Shown here: positions 34,877 to 43,525 of the stretch, one piece after another
How the letters are laid out: each line of letters opens with the position of its first letter
Position numbering within the stretch: the stretch's first letter is position 1
Origin: Exiguobacterium algae
GTDB taxonomy: Bacteria > Bacillota > Bacilli > Exiguobacteriales > Exiguobacteriaceae
Direction: 5' to 3'
Assembly (NCBI RefSeq): GCF_018617875.1
Contig: NZ_JACSKZ010000005.1
Coordinates: 1 to 64,000, forward strand
DNA length: 64,000 nt
Program-made: the position numbers and the translations under genes
Notes under the pieces: model-generated
Databases searched by the model: none
What the model was told of the DNA's origin: nothing
What the model saw: only the letters and a program-made list of their open reading frames with translations

Positions 34877-35358
34877 TGAATTGGATTCAATTTGTCCCAA
34901 CGACAGACGCCCATCTCATCGCCACGTTGAATCGATCGATTCATGAGCATCATGTTGCCATGAATCCTCACTTCTTCGCACCGTATGATGAGGAGAACGT
35001 GCGCGAGGCATTTGAACCACTGATGACAAAGCCGGAGCACCATTTCGAATGGATTCACGTCGACGATGAGCGTGTTGGATATGTATGGTTTGAAGAGAAA
35101 GTGAGTGAGGCGAACGCATTCCGTCACGCGGTACGAGTCGTACACATTCGTCACATTAGCATCGAACCCCGCTTCAAACGAAAGGGCTATGGCCGCCTCG
35201 CCGTGGAACGGGTCGAGCAGTTTGCTAAAGCGCACGGTTTCGAGTCGATCGAACTTGACTACTGGAATCAAAATGAACAGGCTGCTCTGTTTTATGAGGA
35301 GCTTGGATTTGAACCGAAGCGACAAATCGTTACGAAGTCAATCAAGGGGGAAGGTTGA
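34873..35358 (+). CDS. GNAT family acetyltransferase
   Basis: 161 residues, standard GNAT domain. IRHISIEPRFKRKGYGRLAVERVEQFAKAHG near 91-121 holds the acetyl-CoA loop R-x-x-G-x-G, and NQNEQAALFYEELGFEPKRQIVTK closes the domain. The acceptor is unknown. It overlaps the membrane protein gene at ATGATG and lies in the unit with the SigW-type promoter. Confidence 0.85.
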   Translation: MMNWIQFVPTTDAHLIATLNRSIHEHHVAMNPHFFAPYDEENVREAFEPLMTKPEHHFEWIHVDDERVGYVWFEEKVSEANAFRHAVRVVHIRHISIEPRFKRKGYGRLAVERVEQFAKAHGFESIELDYWNQNEQAALFYEELGFEPKRQIVTKSIKGEG

Positions 35359-35664
35359 ATGGATCTATTGATGACCGGATTAGGGATCTTAGGTGTGATC
35401 TCTCTACTATTGTTCTTCAACAATTATTGGATGGGATACAAAAAAGGGAATATCGTGATGACGTTGGACGAACATTACACGAACTTGAATGAATATGTCC
35501 CGGCAATCCTCGCCAAGCTTTACGAGGAAGGGAAGGCGGCCCATTACTTAGGGGACCGTAAATTCGAGGTGGAAGGGAAGTCGTACGTACTGGTGGAACG
35601 AACGGTTTCGATTGGACGAGTGCCGACACAGCAGACGGTGTTGACCCCGGAAGAGTCCTCATAA
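35359..35664 (+). CDS. Membrane-anchored small protein, unknown
   Basis: 101 residues: one N-terminal membrane helix (LLMTGLGILGVISLLLFFNNYWMGY) and a soluble region with DEHYTNLNEYVPAILAKLYEEGK and VEGKSYVLVERTVSIGR. No family recognised. ATG directly follows the GNAT stop, with GGGGGAAGG upstream. Confidence 0.65.
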   Translation: MDLLMTGLGILGVISLLLFFNNYWMGYKKGNIVMTLDEHYTNLNEYVPAILAKLYEEGKAAHYLGDRKFEVEGKSYVLVERTVSIGRVPTQQTVLTPEESS

Positions 35665-35666
35665 AG

Positions 35667-35706
35667 TGAAAACAGGAGACCCTGTGCCATAGGGTCTCCT
35701 GTTTTC
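35667..35706. terminator. Strong bidirectional terminator
   Basis: Fifteen-base perfect stem, AAAACAGGAGACCCT (35669-35683) with its complement (35691-35705). Ends the 34568 unit and the convergent pirin gene. Confidence 0.92.
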
Positions 35707-36569
35707 TATTCGTTTCGTTCAGCGGGGGGACCGAAAACGCCGGCGTGATAATCCCGAAAGGCTTGGCGAATTTCTTCTTCTGAATTCATCACGAATGGAC
35801 CGTGGGCCACGTAGTCTTCTCGAAGCGGTTTGCCTGAATAGAGAAGGAGGCGAGTCCTCGAGGTGGCGTGTAGACGGATGCTGCTAAGCGTATCCGCTGT
35901 CTCATCGAATGTGAGTGTTGCCGCATCGGTTTTTTCAAGCTGGACGCCCGATGTCCCGACTTCGACCGAGCCGGCAAGGACGTAAAGAAAACTGTTATGG
36001 TTCGTCGGAAAGGCATGTTCATAGGTTGCCCCTTGCTTTAAGCTGATCTCACTCATTGTAATCGGCACAAGGCTGTCCAGTGGTCCGCGAACCCCTAAAA
36101 GATCACCGGAATACACACGAACTTGTCCACCATCGATGGGGACGACCGGTGCATCTTCGATGTAGATGTTTTGATAGGACGTCTTCGTCTTCTTCAAAGA
36201 TTTCGGCAGATTGAGCCAAAGCTGCAACGTGTGAATCAAATCATCGTCAACGGCCTCTTCAGCATGGCGGGCCGCCCAACCGGCATTCATATACTGCACG
36301 TCCCCAGCATCCAGAATCGAATGTCCGCCATGGTTGTCGATGTGCTCGAGTCGTCCGTCGATGACGTACGTGATCGTTTGAAAACCACGGTGCGGATGAT
36401 CTGAAAAGGTGCCTCGCTTGAACCAATCTTCGGCCATTAAGATAAACGGGTCGAACTCCTCTTTTCGCTCAGGAGGTAAGACCCACCCCTGTTGAACGTG
36501 GGGATAGCCGTTTTGGTTGTAAGTGACGCGCCAATGCTCTTTGATGTCCCGCTCAAAGCGTTCCGTCAT
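35706..36569 (-). CDS. Pirin family protein
   Basis: 287-residue bicupin. The N-terminal cupin carries FSDHPHRGFQTITYVIDGRLEHIDNHGGHSILDAGDVQYMNAG, with the His residues of the pirin metal site (HPHRGF, H, E). A C-terminal Pirin_C region follows with GPFVMNSEEEIRQAFRDYHAGVFG. Bacterial pirins include quercetinases and redox regulators; the role here is open. ATG 36569 has six bases to GGGAGAGG; ATG 36575 would abut it. Confidence 0.92.
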   Translation of the reverse strand: MTERFERDIKEHWRVTYNQNGYPHVQQGWVLPPERKEEFDPFILMAEDWFKRGTFSDHPHRGFQTITYVIDGRLEHIDNHGGHSILDAGDVQYMNAGWAARHAEEAVDDDLIHTLQLWLNLPKSLKKTKTSYQNIYIEDAPVVPIDGGQVRVYSGDLLGVRGPLDSLVPITMSEISLKQGATYEHAFPTNHNSFLYVLAGSVEVGTSGVQLEKTDAATLTFDETADTLSSIRLHATSRTRLLLYSGKPLREDYVAHGPFVMNSEEEIRQAFRDYHAGVFGPPAERNE

Positions 36570-36641
36570 GTTCATCCTCTCCCTTCGTCTCTATTGTCCC
36601 ACATGAATGGGGATTTTCGACTGGAAGTGCTCGAAAGCCAC

Positions 36642-36680
36642 AAACAGGCAGATGAGAGTCATCCTCTCACCTGCCTGTTT
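36642..36680 (-). terminator. Terminator of the 37943 lipoprotein gene
   Basis: AAACAGGCAG and CTGCCTGTTT with an inner TGAGAG/CTCTCA. The minus-strand product stops within five bases. Confidence 0.8.
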
Positions 36681-36683
36681 CGA

Positions 36684-37943
36684 TTAATCGAATAGTTTAT
36701 GCCACTGCTCTGCGTCCTCTTGGAGGAGTTTGAAGTGAGAATTCGTCTTCGAGTTGGTTAAGAACACATCGTCTTTGTAATAGCTAACATCGAATGTTTG
36801 GGCGCTGACTCCTTCGAATAGTGTCAGATAGGGCATCGGTGCGGGAGAACCGAATTGGGAAGTCGAATTGGAACGTTCGATCGCCTCAAATAAGAAATCA
36901 TGGTCTTTGGCGGGTACGTGCTTCAGAAATGACGTATCAGTTGATTTTGTGCCAATTAACGCCAGCTCATGGAACACGGCATGGCGCCGGTTAGCAAATT
37001 GTTGGTGCATCTTTTTTTTCAATTCATCGCCATGCAATAATTTGTTCGCCTTATAGGTGATCGAAACATACTGTTGATGTGGCTTGCCGTCTCGCATATA
37101 AGACACACTGAAGAGGGGATACTGTTTCCCAGGCTCCAATGTCGAAGGCAAGTCATTCAATATCTTCGCCCCAAGCAGACGCGTGATGAAAGCGTCTTTT
37201 GGTTGTAGGGCATCGGCATACTTTTCTTGATTTGAACTTGTGTAAATGGCGTACTGCATACCTGCGTCGGACTCTTCAGTACCGAGTCCAAGAGACAGGT
37301 ACGGGTCACGAGAGGTTGCATTGATCGGATAGGTGACGTTCTCCTCCTCGTCATCAGCCTTAAACGTGAAAATCAAACTGCCCTCAAAAGGCATCGTCAC
37401 GTGAACAAGGGTTTGCTCCATTCCGGTTCGGATCGGGTACGGCTCGTTTCCGATTGGTTTTTTCAATTCTTTAAGAAATTGTGCCCGTTCAAATGATTGT
37501 GCCACACGTAATTTTGCGACAGCAGGAAAGTCGTCAGCTGTGTTGGCGAAATTCAAAATGCTTCCGGGTGCGGCATCGATTTGTTTCACATATGTGATTG
37601 ACTCTACATGACACTGTACGAATGATTGCTCGTTCACATTGAAAAAAGTTGCTGTCGGAAAAGCAGGCGTTGAGGTGGTCGCTGTGAGAGGTTGCGTCAG
37701 TGTGACGGTCCCTAACCACCGCCGGTCACCTTCGGGCAAATCGGTCACCGCGTGATCCGGAGCACATGACTCCAGTACGTGCGAACGATCGACCTCTGGT
37801 AATTCGATTTGTTGTCCATTCGGTAACATGGCACGTCCTTGATAGTATTCAGGGGCTGTATGTAAACGGAGTGCGTGTTCTTCCTCGCATCCGAATAAGA
37901 AGAAAAGGATTGCGAGGGTACTAAAAACCAGGTACTTTTTCAC
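36684..37943 (-). CDS. Large lipoprotein, unknown
   Basis: 419 residues. Signal MKKYLVFSTLAILFFLFGC with lipobox LFGC, Cys 19 anchored to the outer membrane leaflet. The mature part is beta-rich, with two further Cys (LESCAPDH near 60; FVQCHVES near 112) that might form a disulfide, and GSLIFTFKADDEEENVTYPIN. I recognise no domain. GTG 37943 follows AAGGAGA by nine bases. Monocistronic. Confidence 0.68.
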   Translation of the reverse strand: MKKYLVFSTLAILFFLFGCEEEHALRLHTAPEYYQGRAMLPNGQQIELPEVDRSHVLESCAPDHAVTDLPEGDRRWLGTVTLTQPLTATTSTPAFPTATFFNVNEQSFVQCHVESITYVKQIDAAPGSILNFANTADDFPAVAKLRVAQSFERAQFLKELKKPIGNEPYPIRTGMEQTLVHVTMPFEGSLIFTFKADDEEENVTYPINATSRDPYLSLGLGTEESDAGMQYAIYTSSNQEKYADALQPKDAFITRLLGAKILNDLPSTLEPGKQYPLFSVSYMRDGKPHQQYVSITYKANKLLHGDELKKKMHQQFANRRHAVFHELALIGTKSTDTSFLKHVPAKDHDFLFEAIERSNSTSQFGSPAPMPYLTLFEGVSAQTFDVSYYKDDVFLTNSKTNSHFKLLQEDAEQWHKLFD

Positions 37944-38228
37944 ATCGGTACTCTCCTTCGATGAATCACTTTCATCATTCTAGCACCATTTTTTTGTGAC
38001 TTTAGTCTTAGGAAAATTAATTTGTGATTTTAAAAAAAATACAAAAATCCCGTCCAACTTGAACTGGACGGGATATAAAACCAAAAATGTTTAATTAAGG
38101 TAATTCTCATTTTTCATCTTGTCGATTTTTGATGAAAAAAGATTGATATGAGTGGGTTTTGAAAAAAGTCGAAATTCCTCTAATTTGTTCACATAGAACG
38201 GTGAGGGATATATTGGTTTTTTAAACCT
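37944..38228. other. AT-rich intergenic stretch
   Basis: 285 bases without a credible gene. It holds the minus-strand terminator at 38042-38074, an ATTTTTCATC/GATGAAAAA inverted repeat near 38110-38138 and long A or T tracts. The lipoprotein promoter should lie at its left edge and the aldo-keto reductase 3' UTR at its right edge. Confidence 0.6.
38042..38074 (-). terminator. Distal terminator of the aldo-keto reductase gene
   Basis: ATCCCGTCCA (38047-38056) pairs with TGGACGGGAT (38065-38074); the U tract is on the minus strand. It lies about 155 bases past the stop, leaving a long 3' UTR. Confidence 0.8.
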
Positions 38229-39125
38229 TTAATCGACATCTCGACCGCGTGCCGCCTTCAAAATTTCGAACCATTCTTCTCGACTGAGCTCGATGTTGAG
38301 TGCATCGACACCTGTACGGACACGGTCGATTTTACCTGATCCGATGATTGGAAGGATGGTTGCCGGATGTTTCAACAACCAGGCATATACAATCGCATCG
38401 ATTCCGCTTGCGTCGTGGCGTGTACGGATTTCTTCAAGTTTTTCACGAAGTGGAGCGTAGTGTTCTTCCTTGAACAAGCTACCGCCTGCAAGGGGGCTCC
38501 AGGCCATGAGCGGCATGCGTTTCTCATGACAAAGGTCGACTGATCCGTCTTCGAAATGCTTGAGTTGCATCGGAGACAGTTCCAGTTGATTTGTCACGAG
38601 CTGGAACGGCAGACGCGACTGGAGCAAGTTTTGCGTTGACGGGACATGGTTGGAAATCCCGAATTCACGAACTTTTCCACTTTCCCGTAAGGCGATGAAT
38701 GCCTCTGCGACTTCATCCGGATTCATGAGTGGGTCCGGGCGGTGAATGAGCAATGTATCGATTTGCTCGATGTTCAACTCCCGTAGAGACCGCTCGACTT
38801 GTGAAAGAATGTGTTCTTTTGACGTGTCGTAGTAGTTCAATTTCTGACCCGGGTTGTAATCACCTGTCAATTTGATTCCGGTTTTTGTGACGATCTCAAT
38901 TTGATCGCGCAGGGACGGCTTCAATTTCAAAGCTTCCCCAAACAACCCTTCACACGTGTACCCTCCGTAAATATCAGCATGATCGAATGTCGTGATACCG
39001 AGTTCGATACACTGCTCGATGAATTCGAGACGCTCCTGCGGGTTCATGTCCCATTCGGCGAGACGCCACATTCCATGAATCACACGCGAAAATGATAATT
39101 CTTCTGTTAAAGCGATTCGTTGCAT
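38229..39125 (-). CDS. Aldo/keto reductase, YcsN/YdhF-like
   Basis: 298 residues. The catalytic tetrad is visible: Asp in TTFDHADIYG, Tyr in the same motif, Lys in VTKTGIKL near 83, and His in LLIHRPDPL near 130. The C-terminal phosphate site reads LPIIGSGKIDRV. NADPH-dependent carbonyl reduction is expected, substrate unknown. AAAGGAGG precedes the ATG. A TATAAT box on the minus strand lies near 39157. Confidence 0.9.
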   Translation of the reverse strand: MQRIALTEELSFSRVIHGMWRLAEWDMNPQERLEFIEQCIELGITTFDHADIYGGYTCEGLFGEALKLKPSLRDQIEIVTKTGIKLTGDYNPGQKLNYYDTSKEHILSQVERSLRELNIEQIDTLLIHRPDPLMNPDEVAEAFIALRESGKVREFGISNHVPSTQNLLQSRLPFQLVTNQLELSPMQLKHFEDGSVDLCHEKRMPLMAWSPLAGGSLFKEEHYAPLREKLEEIRTRHDASGIDAIVYAWLLKHPATILPIIGSGKIDRVRTGVDALNIELSREEWFEILKAARGRDVD

Positions 39126-39295
39126 AATCGTTCCTCCTTTGTCTACAGTCGCTTTTCATTATACGTGTTTCAAGTAGGGGCGTCACCTTGTAAGGGGGGA
39201 GGCGAGTCGGGTAAAGGGGTGTTTTTTCTTTTTGGGATAGGGGAACAGAAATAGCGTGTCGTTATCACGGATTAAGAAGAAAGGGGAACATCGAA

Positions 39296-39625
39296 ATGGC
39301 TCATCGGATTTATGCGAATGAACTGGAAACGTTACATGAATGTGTGGAGACATGTAATTTTTGTCTCGAATCCTGCTTAGAGGAGCAGGATGTGAAGATG
39401 ATGGTCGACTGTATTCGACTCGACCGGGAGTGTGCGGCTGCTTGTGCCTTTCTGGCTGAAGCGATGACGCGTGATTCAGCATTCGTGCCTGAGCTCGCTC
39501 AGGCCTGCGCCGTCATTTGTAAGGCATGCGCTCAGGAATGTGGAAAACATCAACATGAACATTGTCAGGAATGCGCACGTGTCTGCAACGAGTGTGCCTC
39601 GATGTGTGACCGTCTAGCATCATAA
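39296..39625 (+). CDS. Four-helix-bundle copper-binding-type protein (DUF326, YhjQ-like)
   Basis: 109 residues with 15 Cys in a repeating CxxxC pattern: LHECVETCNFCLESC, CIRLDRECAAAC, ACAVICKACAQECGKHQHEHCQEC and CARVCNECASMC. This is the DUF326/YhjQ family, related in pattern to bacterial copper-storage bundles that line the inside of a helical tube with Cys. No signal peptide, so cytosolic. Copper binding is inferred from the family. GAAAGGGG precedes the ATG. Confidence 0.9.
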   Translation: MAHRIYANELETLHECVETCNFCLESCLEEQDVKMMVDCIRLDRECAAACAFLAEAMTRDSAFVPELAQACAVICKACAQECGKHQHEHCQECARVCNECASMCDRLAS

Positions 39626-39660
39626 AAAATCGGCTGGTCATTGGGCCAGCCGATTTTTCG
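39625..39660 (+). terminator. Terminator after the DUF326 gene
   Basis: AAAATCGGCTGG pairs with CCAGCCGATTTT, then T residues. Confidence 0.9.
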
Positions 39661-39714
39661 TGTGTTTTGGACAGGCAATTCGTATAATAAGAAAAAACAG
39701 AAAGTGGTGCCGCT

Positions 39715-40227
39715 ATGATTCGATTCTGTCGTCGTGACGACTTGCAAGCCATTTTACATATTTATAATGATGCGATTGTGAACAGCACCGCCGTCTATCA
39801 TTATGAGCCGGTGACGATTGAAAATCGAATCGCCTGGTATGAAGAGAAAAAAGAGCAACAACTTCCAATCCTCGTCTGGTCAGAAGGGGATGTCGTCATG
39901 GGCTTTGCCACGTTCGGCCCATTTCGTCCGTGGCCGGCCTATCATTATACGGTCGAACATTCCGTCTACGTTCATCCGGGTTACCGGGGAAAAGGGATTG
40001 GAAATAAGCTGTTACTTGAAATCATCCGAATCGCTGAAGAACGGGAGTACAAAACAATCATCGGTGGAATCGATGCCTCGAACGTTGGAAGTATTCGAGC
40101 CCACAAAAAGGTAGGATTTGTCCACTCCGGAACGATTCGTCAAGCGGGCTACAAGTTTGGGAAATGGTTGGACCTTTCCTTTTATCAACTGGAGTTGAAA
40201 GGGCCTGACAAGCCAAAAGAAATTTAA
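39715..40227 (+). CDS. GNAT N-acetyltransferase, phosphinothricin/amino-acid type
   Basis: 170 residues. DLQAILHIYNDAIVNSTAVYHYEP near 8-31, FATFGPFRPWPAYHYTVEHSVYVHPGYRGKGIGNKLL near 62-98 and IGGIDASNVGSIRAHKKVGFVHSGTIRQAGYKFGKWLDLSFYQ are highly typical of the PAT/YwnH/MnaT group that acetylates methionine derivatives or phosphinothricin. The exact substrate is inferred only. The ATG follows AGTGGTG weakly. Confidence 0.9.
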   Translation: MIRFCRRDDLQAILHIYNDAIVNSTAVYHYEPVTIENRIAWYEEKKEQQLPILVWSEGDVVMGFATFGPFRPWPAYHYTVEHSVYVHPGYRGKGIGNKLLLEIIRIAEEREYKTIIGGIDASNVGSIRAHKKVGFVHSGTIRQAGYKFGKWLDLSFYQLELKGPDKPKEI

Positions 40228-40293
40228 GCGGGTGCTGTCGCTTGTTCGGAAATACGATATACTGACAACAGTGAATTGAATGGAGGAATAAGT

Positions 40294-40632
40294 ATGTCAG
40301 CAATCCCGAACTGCCCGAAATGTCAATCTGCCTATGTGTATGAGGATGGATCGCTTCTCGTTTGTCCAGAGTGTGCTTACGAGTGGTCGCCAAGTGAACA
40401 GGCCGAAGCAGAAGAAGCCGCTCAAATAAAAGATGTGAACGGAAACGTACTAAGCGACGGCGATACGGTCACGGTCATTAAAGATTTGAAAGTAAAAGGA
40501 ACCTCACTCGTCGTCAAACAAGGCACGAAGGTAAAAGGAATTCGTTTAGTAGATGGAGACCATGACATCGATTGCAAGATTGATGGACTCGGGGCCATGA
40601 AACTAAAATCAGAATTCGTGAAGAAAATCTAA
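40294..40632 (+). CDS. PhnA/YjdM-type zinc ribbon protein
   Basis: 112 residues. A zinc ribbon [25 protein letters not shown] at 8-32 precedes the PhnA domain with [44 protein letters not shown] and [10 protein letters not shown]. The family name came from phosphonate operons but most members have no proven phosphonate role. GGAGG lies eight bases before the ATG. Confidence 0.93.
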   Translation: MSAIPNCPKCQSAYVYEDGSLLVCPECAYEWSPSEQAEAEEAAQIKDVNGNVLSDGDTVTVIKDLKVKGTSLVVKQGTKVKGIRLVDGDHDIDCKIDGLGAMKLKSEFVKKI

Positions 40633-40668
40633 AAAGTGTTTCGGTCCATTCGGACTGAAACACTTTTT
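40631..40668. terminator. Bidirectional terminator
   Basis: AAAAAGTGTTTCGGTCC pairs with GGACTGAAACACTTTTT with one G-T pair. Between the convergent PhnA-type and aldehyde dehydrogenase genes. Confidence 0.92.
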
Positions 40669-40670
40669 GT

Positions 40671-42128
40671 TTAGGAGAAGAAAGGTTTGTATTCCCGGCG
40701 TTCATGCATGACCGACACCCATTGAAGCGTCGTGAACTCTTCAAGCACCCATTCCCCGTTGAATCGGCCGAGTCCGGAGTTCTTCTCGCCCCCGAACGGC
40801 ATATGCGGTTCATCGTTGACCGATTGGTCGTTAACGTGGATCATCCCGGTTTCGACTTTTCGTGCGAAATTAGTCGCGCGGTATACCGAACCATGGACGG
40901 CACCGCTCAATCCATACGGCAATTCATTCGAGAGACGTAGCGCCTCCTCCTCATCCTTGAAGGAGAGAATGACTGCGACAGGGCCGAAGATTTCATTTTT
41001 CGCGAGCGGCATGTCATTCGTGACGCCACTGAGGACGGTCGGTTGAAGGACATTTCCGTCCGCTGACCCGCCGGTATGGACGGTGGCGCCGGCGTCGACC
41101 GTTTTCTCGATTTGGTCTAAGAGGCGATCGATTTGATCGTGGTCGATAAGCGGTCCGACTTGCGTGTCTTTATCGTTCGGGTCACCTGCTTTCAACTGTT
41201 TAACGCGCTCGACATAACGTTCGACGAACTCGTCATGAATTGATTCAGCTACGAGGATGCGGTTCGTCGACATACAGATTTGCCCTTGATGGTAGAACTT
41301 GCTGTATACTGCCGATTCGACAGCGCGGTCGAGATCGGCATCGTCGAGCACGACGAACACGTTATTCCCACCGAGTTCAAGTGCCGTTTTCTTCAAGAGG
41401 CGACCTGCCTTTTCCGCAATCCCTTGACCGACCTCGGTCGAACCGGTGAACGAGATGAGGCGTGGGATTGGGTGCTCGACAATGGCATCCCCAATTTCAG
41501 AACCCCGTCCGACGACGACATTCAGTACGCCTTTTGGAAGTCCTGCTTCTTCAAAGAGGGAGGCGAACAGGAGACCCCCAGTGACCGGTGTCGCGGTAGC
41601 CGGTTTGACGACGACTGTGTTGCCGGTCGCAAGCGCTGTTACGATTGAACGGACAGCCAAATGGAGTGGGAAGTTCCATGGACTGATGATGCCGATGACA
41701 CCAAGAGGTTTGCGATACACGCGGTTCTCTTTATTCGGCACAATCGATGGTTTAATGAGACCATCCATACGGAATGGGAACGTCGCGGCTTCTTTGATGA
41801 TGGCCATCGATGCGGCAAATTCGCCTTCTGCCTTGATGCGCGTACTGCCGGACTCTTTCACGAGCCAATCGATGATGAAGTCTTTGTGATCCATTGTCAG
41901 CTGGGCAAACTTCTCAATCAGCTCACGTCGTGCTTGCGGAACCATGTCCGCCCACTCCGCCTGCGCATCCCTGGCTGCTTCGTAGGCACGGTTTAAATCC
42001 TCTTCACCCGCTGATCGAATCGAGAATAGTGTTTCGTTTGTGAACGGATTGACGTTGTCGATCGATTTTTCACTCGATCCTTCTATCCATTCCCCGTTAA
42101 TGTACATATGTGTAAAATCTGTATGCAT
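40671..42128 (-). CDS. Aldehyde dehydrogenase, vanillin-dehydrogenase-like
   Basis: 485 residues, complete ALDH fold. IISPWNFPLHLAVR near 147 (Asn transition-state contact), FTGSTEVGQGIA near 222 (cofactor loop), catalytic Glu in LELGGNNVF near 252 and catalytic Cys in HQGQICMSTNR near 286. The C-terminus has EIFGPVAVI and PFGGEKNSGLGRFNG. Similar to B. subtilis YfmT and benzaldehyde/vanillin dehydrogenases; the true substrate is open. ATG 42128 follows AAAGGAG by eight bases. Confidence 0.92.
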   Translation of the reverse strand: MHTDFTHMYINGEWIEGSSEKSIDNVNPFTNETLFSIRSAGEEDLNRAYEAARDAQAEWADMVPQARRELIEKFAQLTMDHKDFIIDWLVKESGSTRIKAEGEFAASMAIIKEAATFPFRMDGLIKPSIVPNKENRVYRKPLGVIGIISPWNFPLHLAVRSIVTALATGNTVVVKPATATPVTGGLLFASLFEEAGLPKGVLNVVVGRGSEIGDAIVEHPIPRLISFTGSTEVGQGIAEKAGRLLKKTALELGGNNVFVVLDDADLDRAVESAVYSKFYHQGQICMSTNRILVAESIHDEFVERYVERVKQLKAGDPNDKDTQVGPLIDHDQIDRLLDQIEKTVDAGATVHTGGSADGNVLQPTVLSGVTNDMPLAKNEIFGPVAVILSFKDEEEALRLSNELPYGLSGAVHGSVYRATNFARKVETGMIHVNDQSVNDEPHMPFGGEKNSGLGRFNGEWVLEEFTTLQWVSVMHERREYKPFFS

Positions 42129-42219
42129 CGTAAACACTCCTTTATTTTTTCTTCACCATAGGAACTATTCACGTTCAGTCGAAAATGAAACCTTTTGATG
42201 TACGTTAGGATGTAGAAGT

Positions 42220-42289
42220 AAAGGAGGAGTCGTTTGGATACCGGGCAGGTGTGAACAGGAAAGGATGATTGAATCTCATCCCTTTTGCT
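42220..42289 (+). other. Orphan ribosome-binding site, six-codon frame and terminator
   Basis: AAAGGAGGAG at 42220-42229 is as strong as any in the window. Five bases further TTG starts a frame of six codons (MDTGQV) ending in TGA at 42252-42254. A hairpin GGATGA/TCATCC (42262-42280) followed by CTTTT comes next. It may be a leader peptide or the remains of a deleted gene. Confidence 0.45.
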
Positions 42290-42341
42290 GTTCGGGGAGA
42301 CTTGCGGTAGAGTAAGGGTCAGAGAGGGGTTTGAAAGAGAA

Positions 42342-43019
42342 ATGAAACGATATGAAGCCATTTTATTTGATATTGATGATACGTTACTCGACTTTAAACA
42401 GAGCGAACATGTCGCATTGGAGCAACTGCTCGCATCCTACAACGTCCGGATGACGGATGAAGTGAAGGAACGGTATGTGCGGATTAACAGCGAACTGTGG
42501 CGGGCGTTTGAGCGCGGTGAAGTCGAACGGGACGAGGTGCTCGTCGGACGCCATACAAAATTATTCGATTCGTTAGGCGTGAGGATTGATGGACCACGCG
42601 TCGAGCAACAGTACCGGGACTTCCTGCATGCCGGTGTTCACATGGTCGACGGGGCACTTGAGATTGTCCGGACACTAAGCGAACAGTATCCGCTCTATAT
42701 CGTCACGAACGGCGTGACGGAGACGCAGTTCAAACGGTTAGAGTCATCTGGACTATTGCCGTATTTCCAAGACGTCTTCGTATCAGATGCGACCGGATCG
42801 CAAAAACCGATGAAGTCGTTCTTTGACTACGTCTTCGAACGAATCCCAAACGTAGCGCCAGAGAAAGGCTTAATCATCGGCGACTCAGTAACGGCAGATA
42901 TCGCCGGGGGACGGATGTATGGTCTGGACACGTGTTGGTTCAATCCGAACGAAGTGGCGGCGACGATCGAGTCGACGTATGAGATTCGACATTTACATGA
43001 GTTGAAATCGTTGCTTTGA
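42342..43019 (+). CDS. HAD-family pyrimidine 5'-nucleotidase, YjjG-like
   Basis: 225 residues. HAD motif I is ILFDIDDTLLDF (residues 6-17), motif II YIVTNG near 117, the Lys motif QKPMKSFFDYVFERI near 150 and motif IV IIGDSVTADIAGG near 175. Overall pattern and length match YjjG/YfnB, which removes phosphate from nucleotides including non-canonical ones. ATG 42342 gives a product starting MKRYEAILFD; GAGAGGGG lies 12 bases upstream. Confidence 0.9.
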   Translation: MKRYEAILFDIDDTLLDFKQSEHVALEQLLASYNVRMTDEVKERYVRINSELWRAFERGEVERDEVLVGRHTKLFDSLGVRIDGPRVEQQYRDFLHAGVHMVDGALEIVRTLSEQYPLYIVTNGVTETQFKRLESSGLLPYFQDVFVSDATGSQKPMKSFFDYVFERIPNVAPEKGLIIGDSVTADIAGGRMYGLDTCWFNPNEVAATIESTYEIRHLHELKSLL

Positions 43020-43020
43020 G

Positions 43021-43470
43021 TTATGTAAGGGTGCGTGAATGAGTCGGCAAGCGATTCGGTAGCTGAGCGAGCACTTCTGGATAGAGTGTGATGTCTTGAA
43101 GACGGTCAAGTTTTTGCCAACGATAGATGAGGTGGTCTCCTTCCGGTCCGTAAAAATCTCCGTCTTGGAGCGGGAGGTCACCGTCTACATAAAAATAGAG
43201 TCCGATCTCATGAAACGGTTGGTCGTTGTAAGTAAATAAGTTCTCGTGCACGAAAGCGAACGAGGCATCGGTCACACGCATGTTCAATTCTTCATGTAGC
43301 TCGCGTGCGAGGGCGGTTGCAGCTTCTTCACCGAGCGTCACGCGACCACCGGGCAGTGCCCAAAAATCATCCCGGACGTTTCGATGAATCAATAAGTGAC
43401 CGTCTTTTACAAAAATACCGGCGACGCGGTAATTGAAGACGCCGTTTTCAGTAGGGAATACGAGATCCAT
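43021..43470 (-). CDS. NUDIX hydrolase
   Basis: 149 residues. NUDIX box GGRVTLGEEAATALARELHEELNM near 41-64 has the canonical G-x5-E-x7-RE-x-x-EE spacing. FNYRVAGIFVKDGHLLIHRN precedes it and FHEIGLYFYVDGDL follows. Probably a nucleoside-diphosphate-type pyrophosphatase. It is convergent with the HAD gene, the stops being one base apart. Confidence 0.9.
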   Translation of the reverse strand: MDLVFPTENGVFNYRVAGIFVKDGHLLIHRNVRDDFWALPGGRVTLGEEAATALARELHEELNMRVTDASFAFVHENLFTYNDQPFHEIGLYFYVDGDLPLQDGDFYGPEGDHLIYRWQKLDRLQDITLYPEVLAQLPNRLPTHSRTLT

Positions 43471-43525
43471 CTATATCACTTCCAATCTTTGTCATATGTT
43501 CTAGTATACCTGAAGGAGGGGTCAA

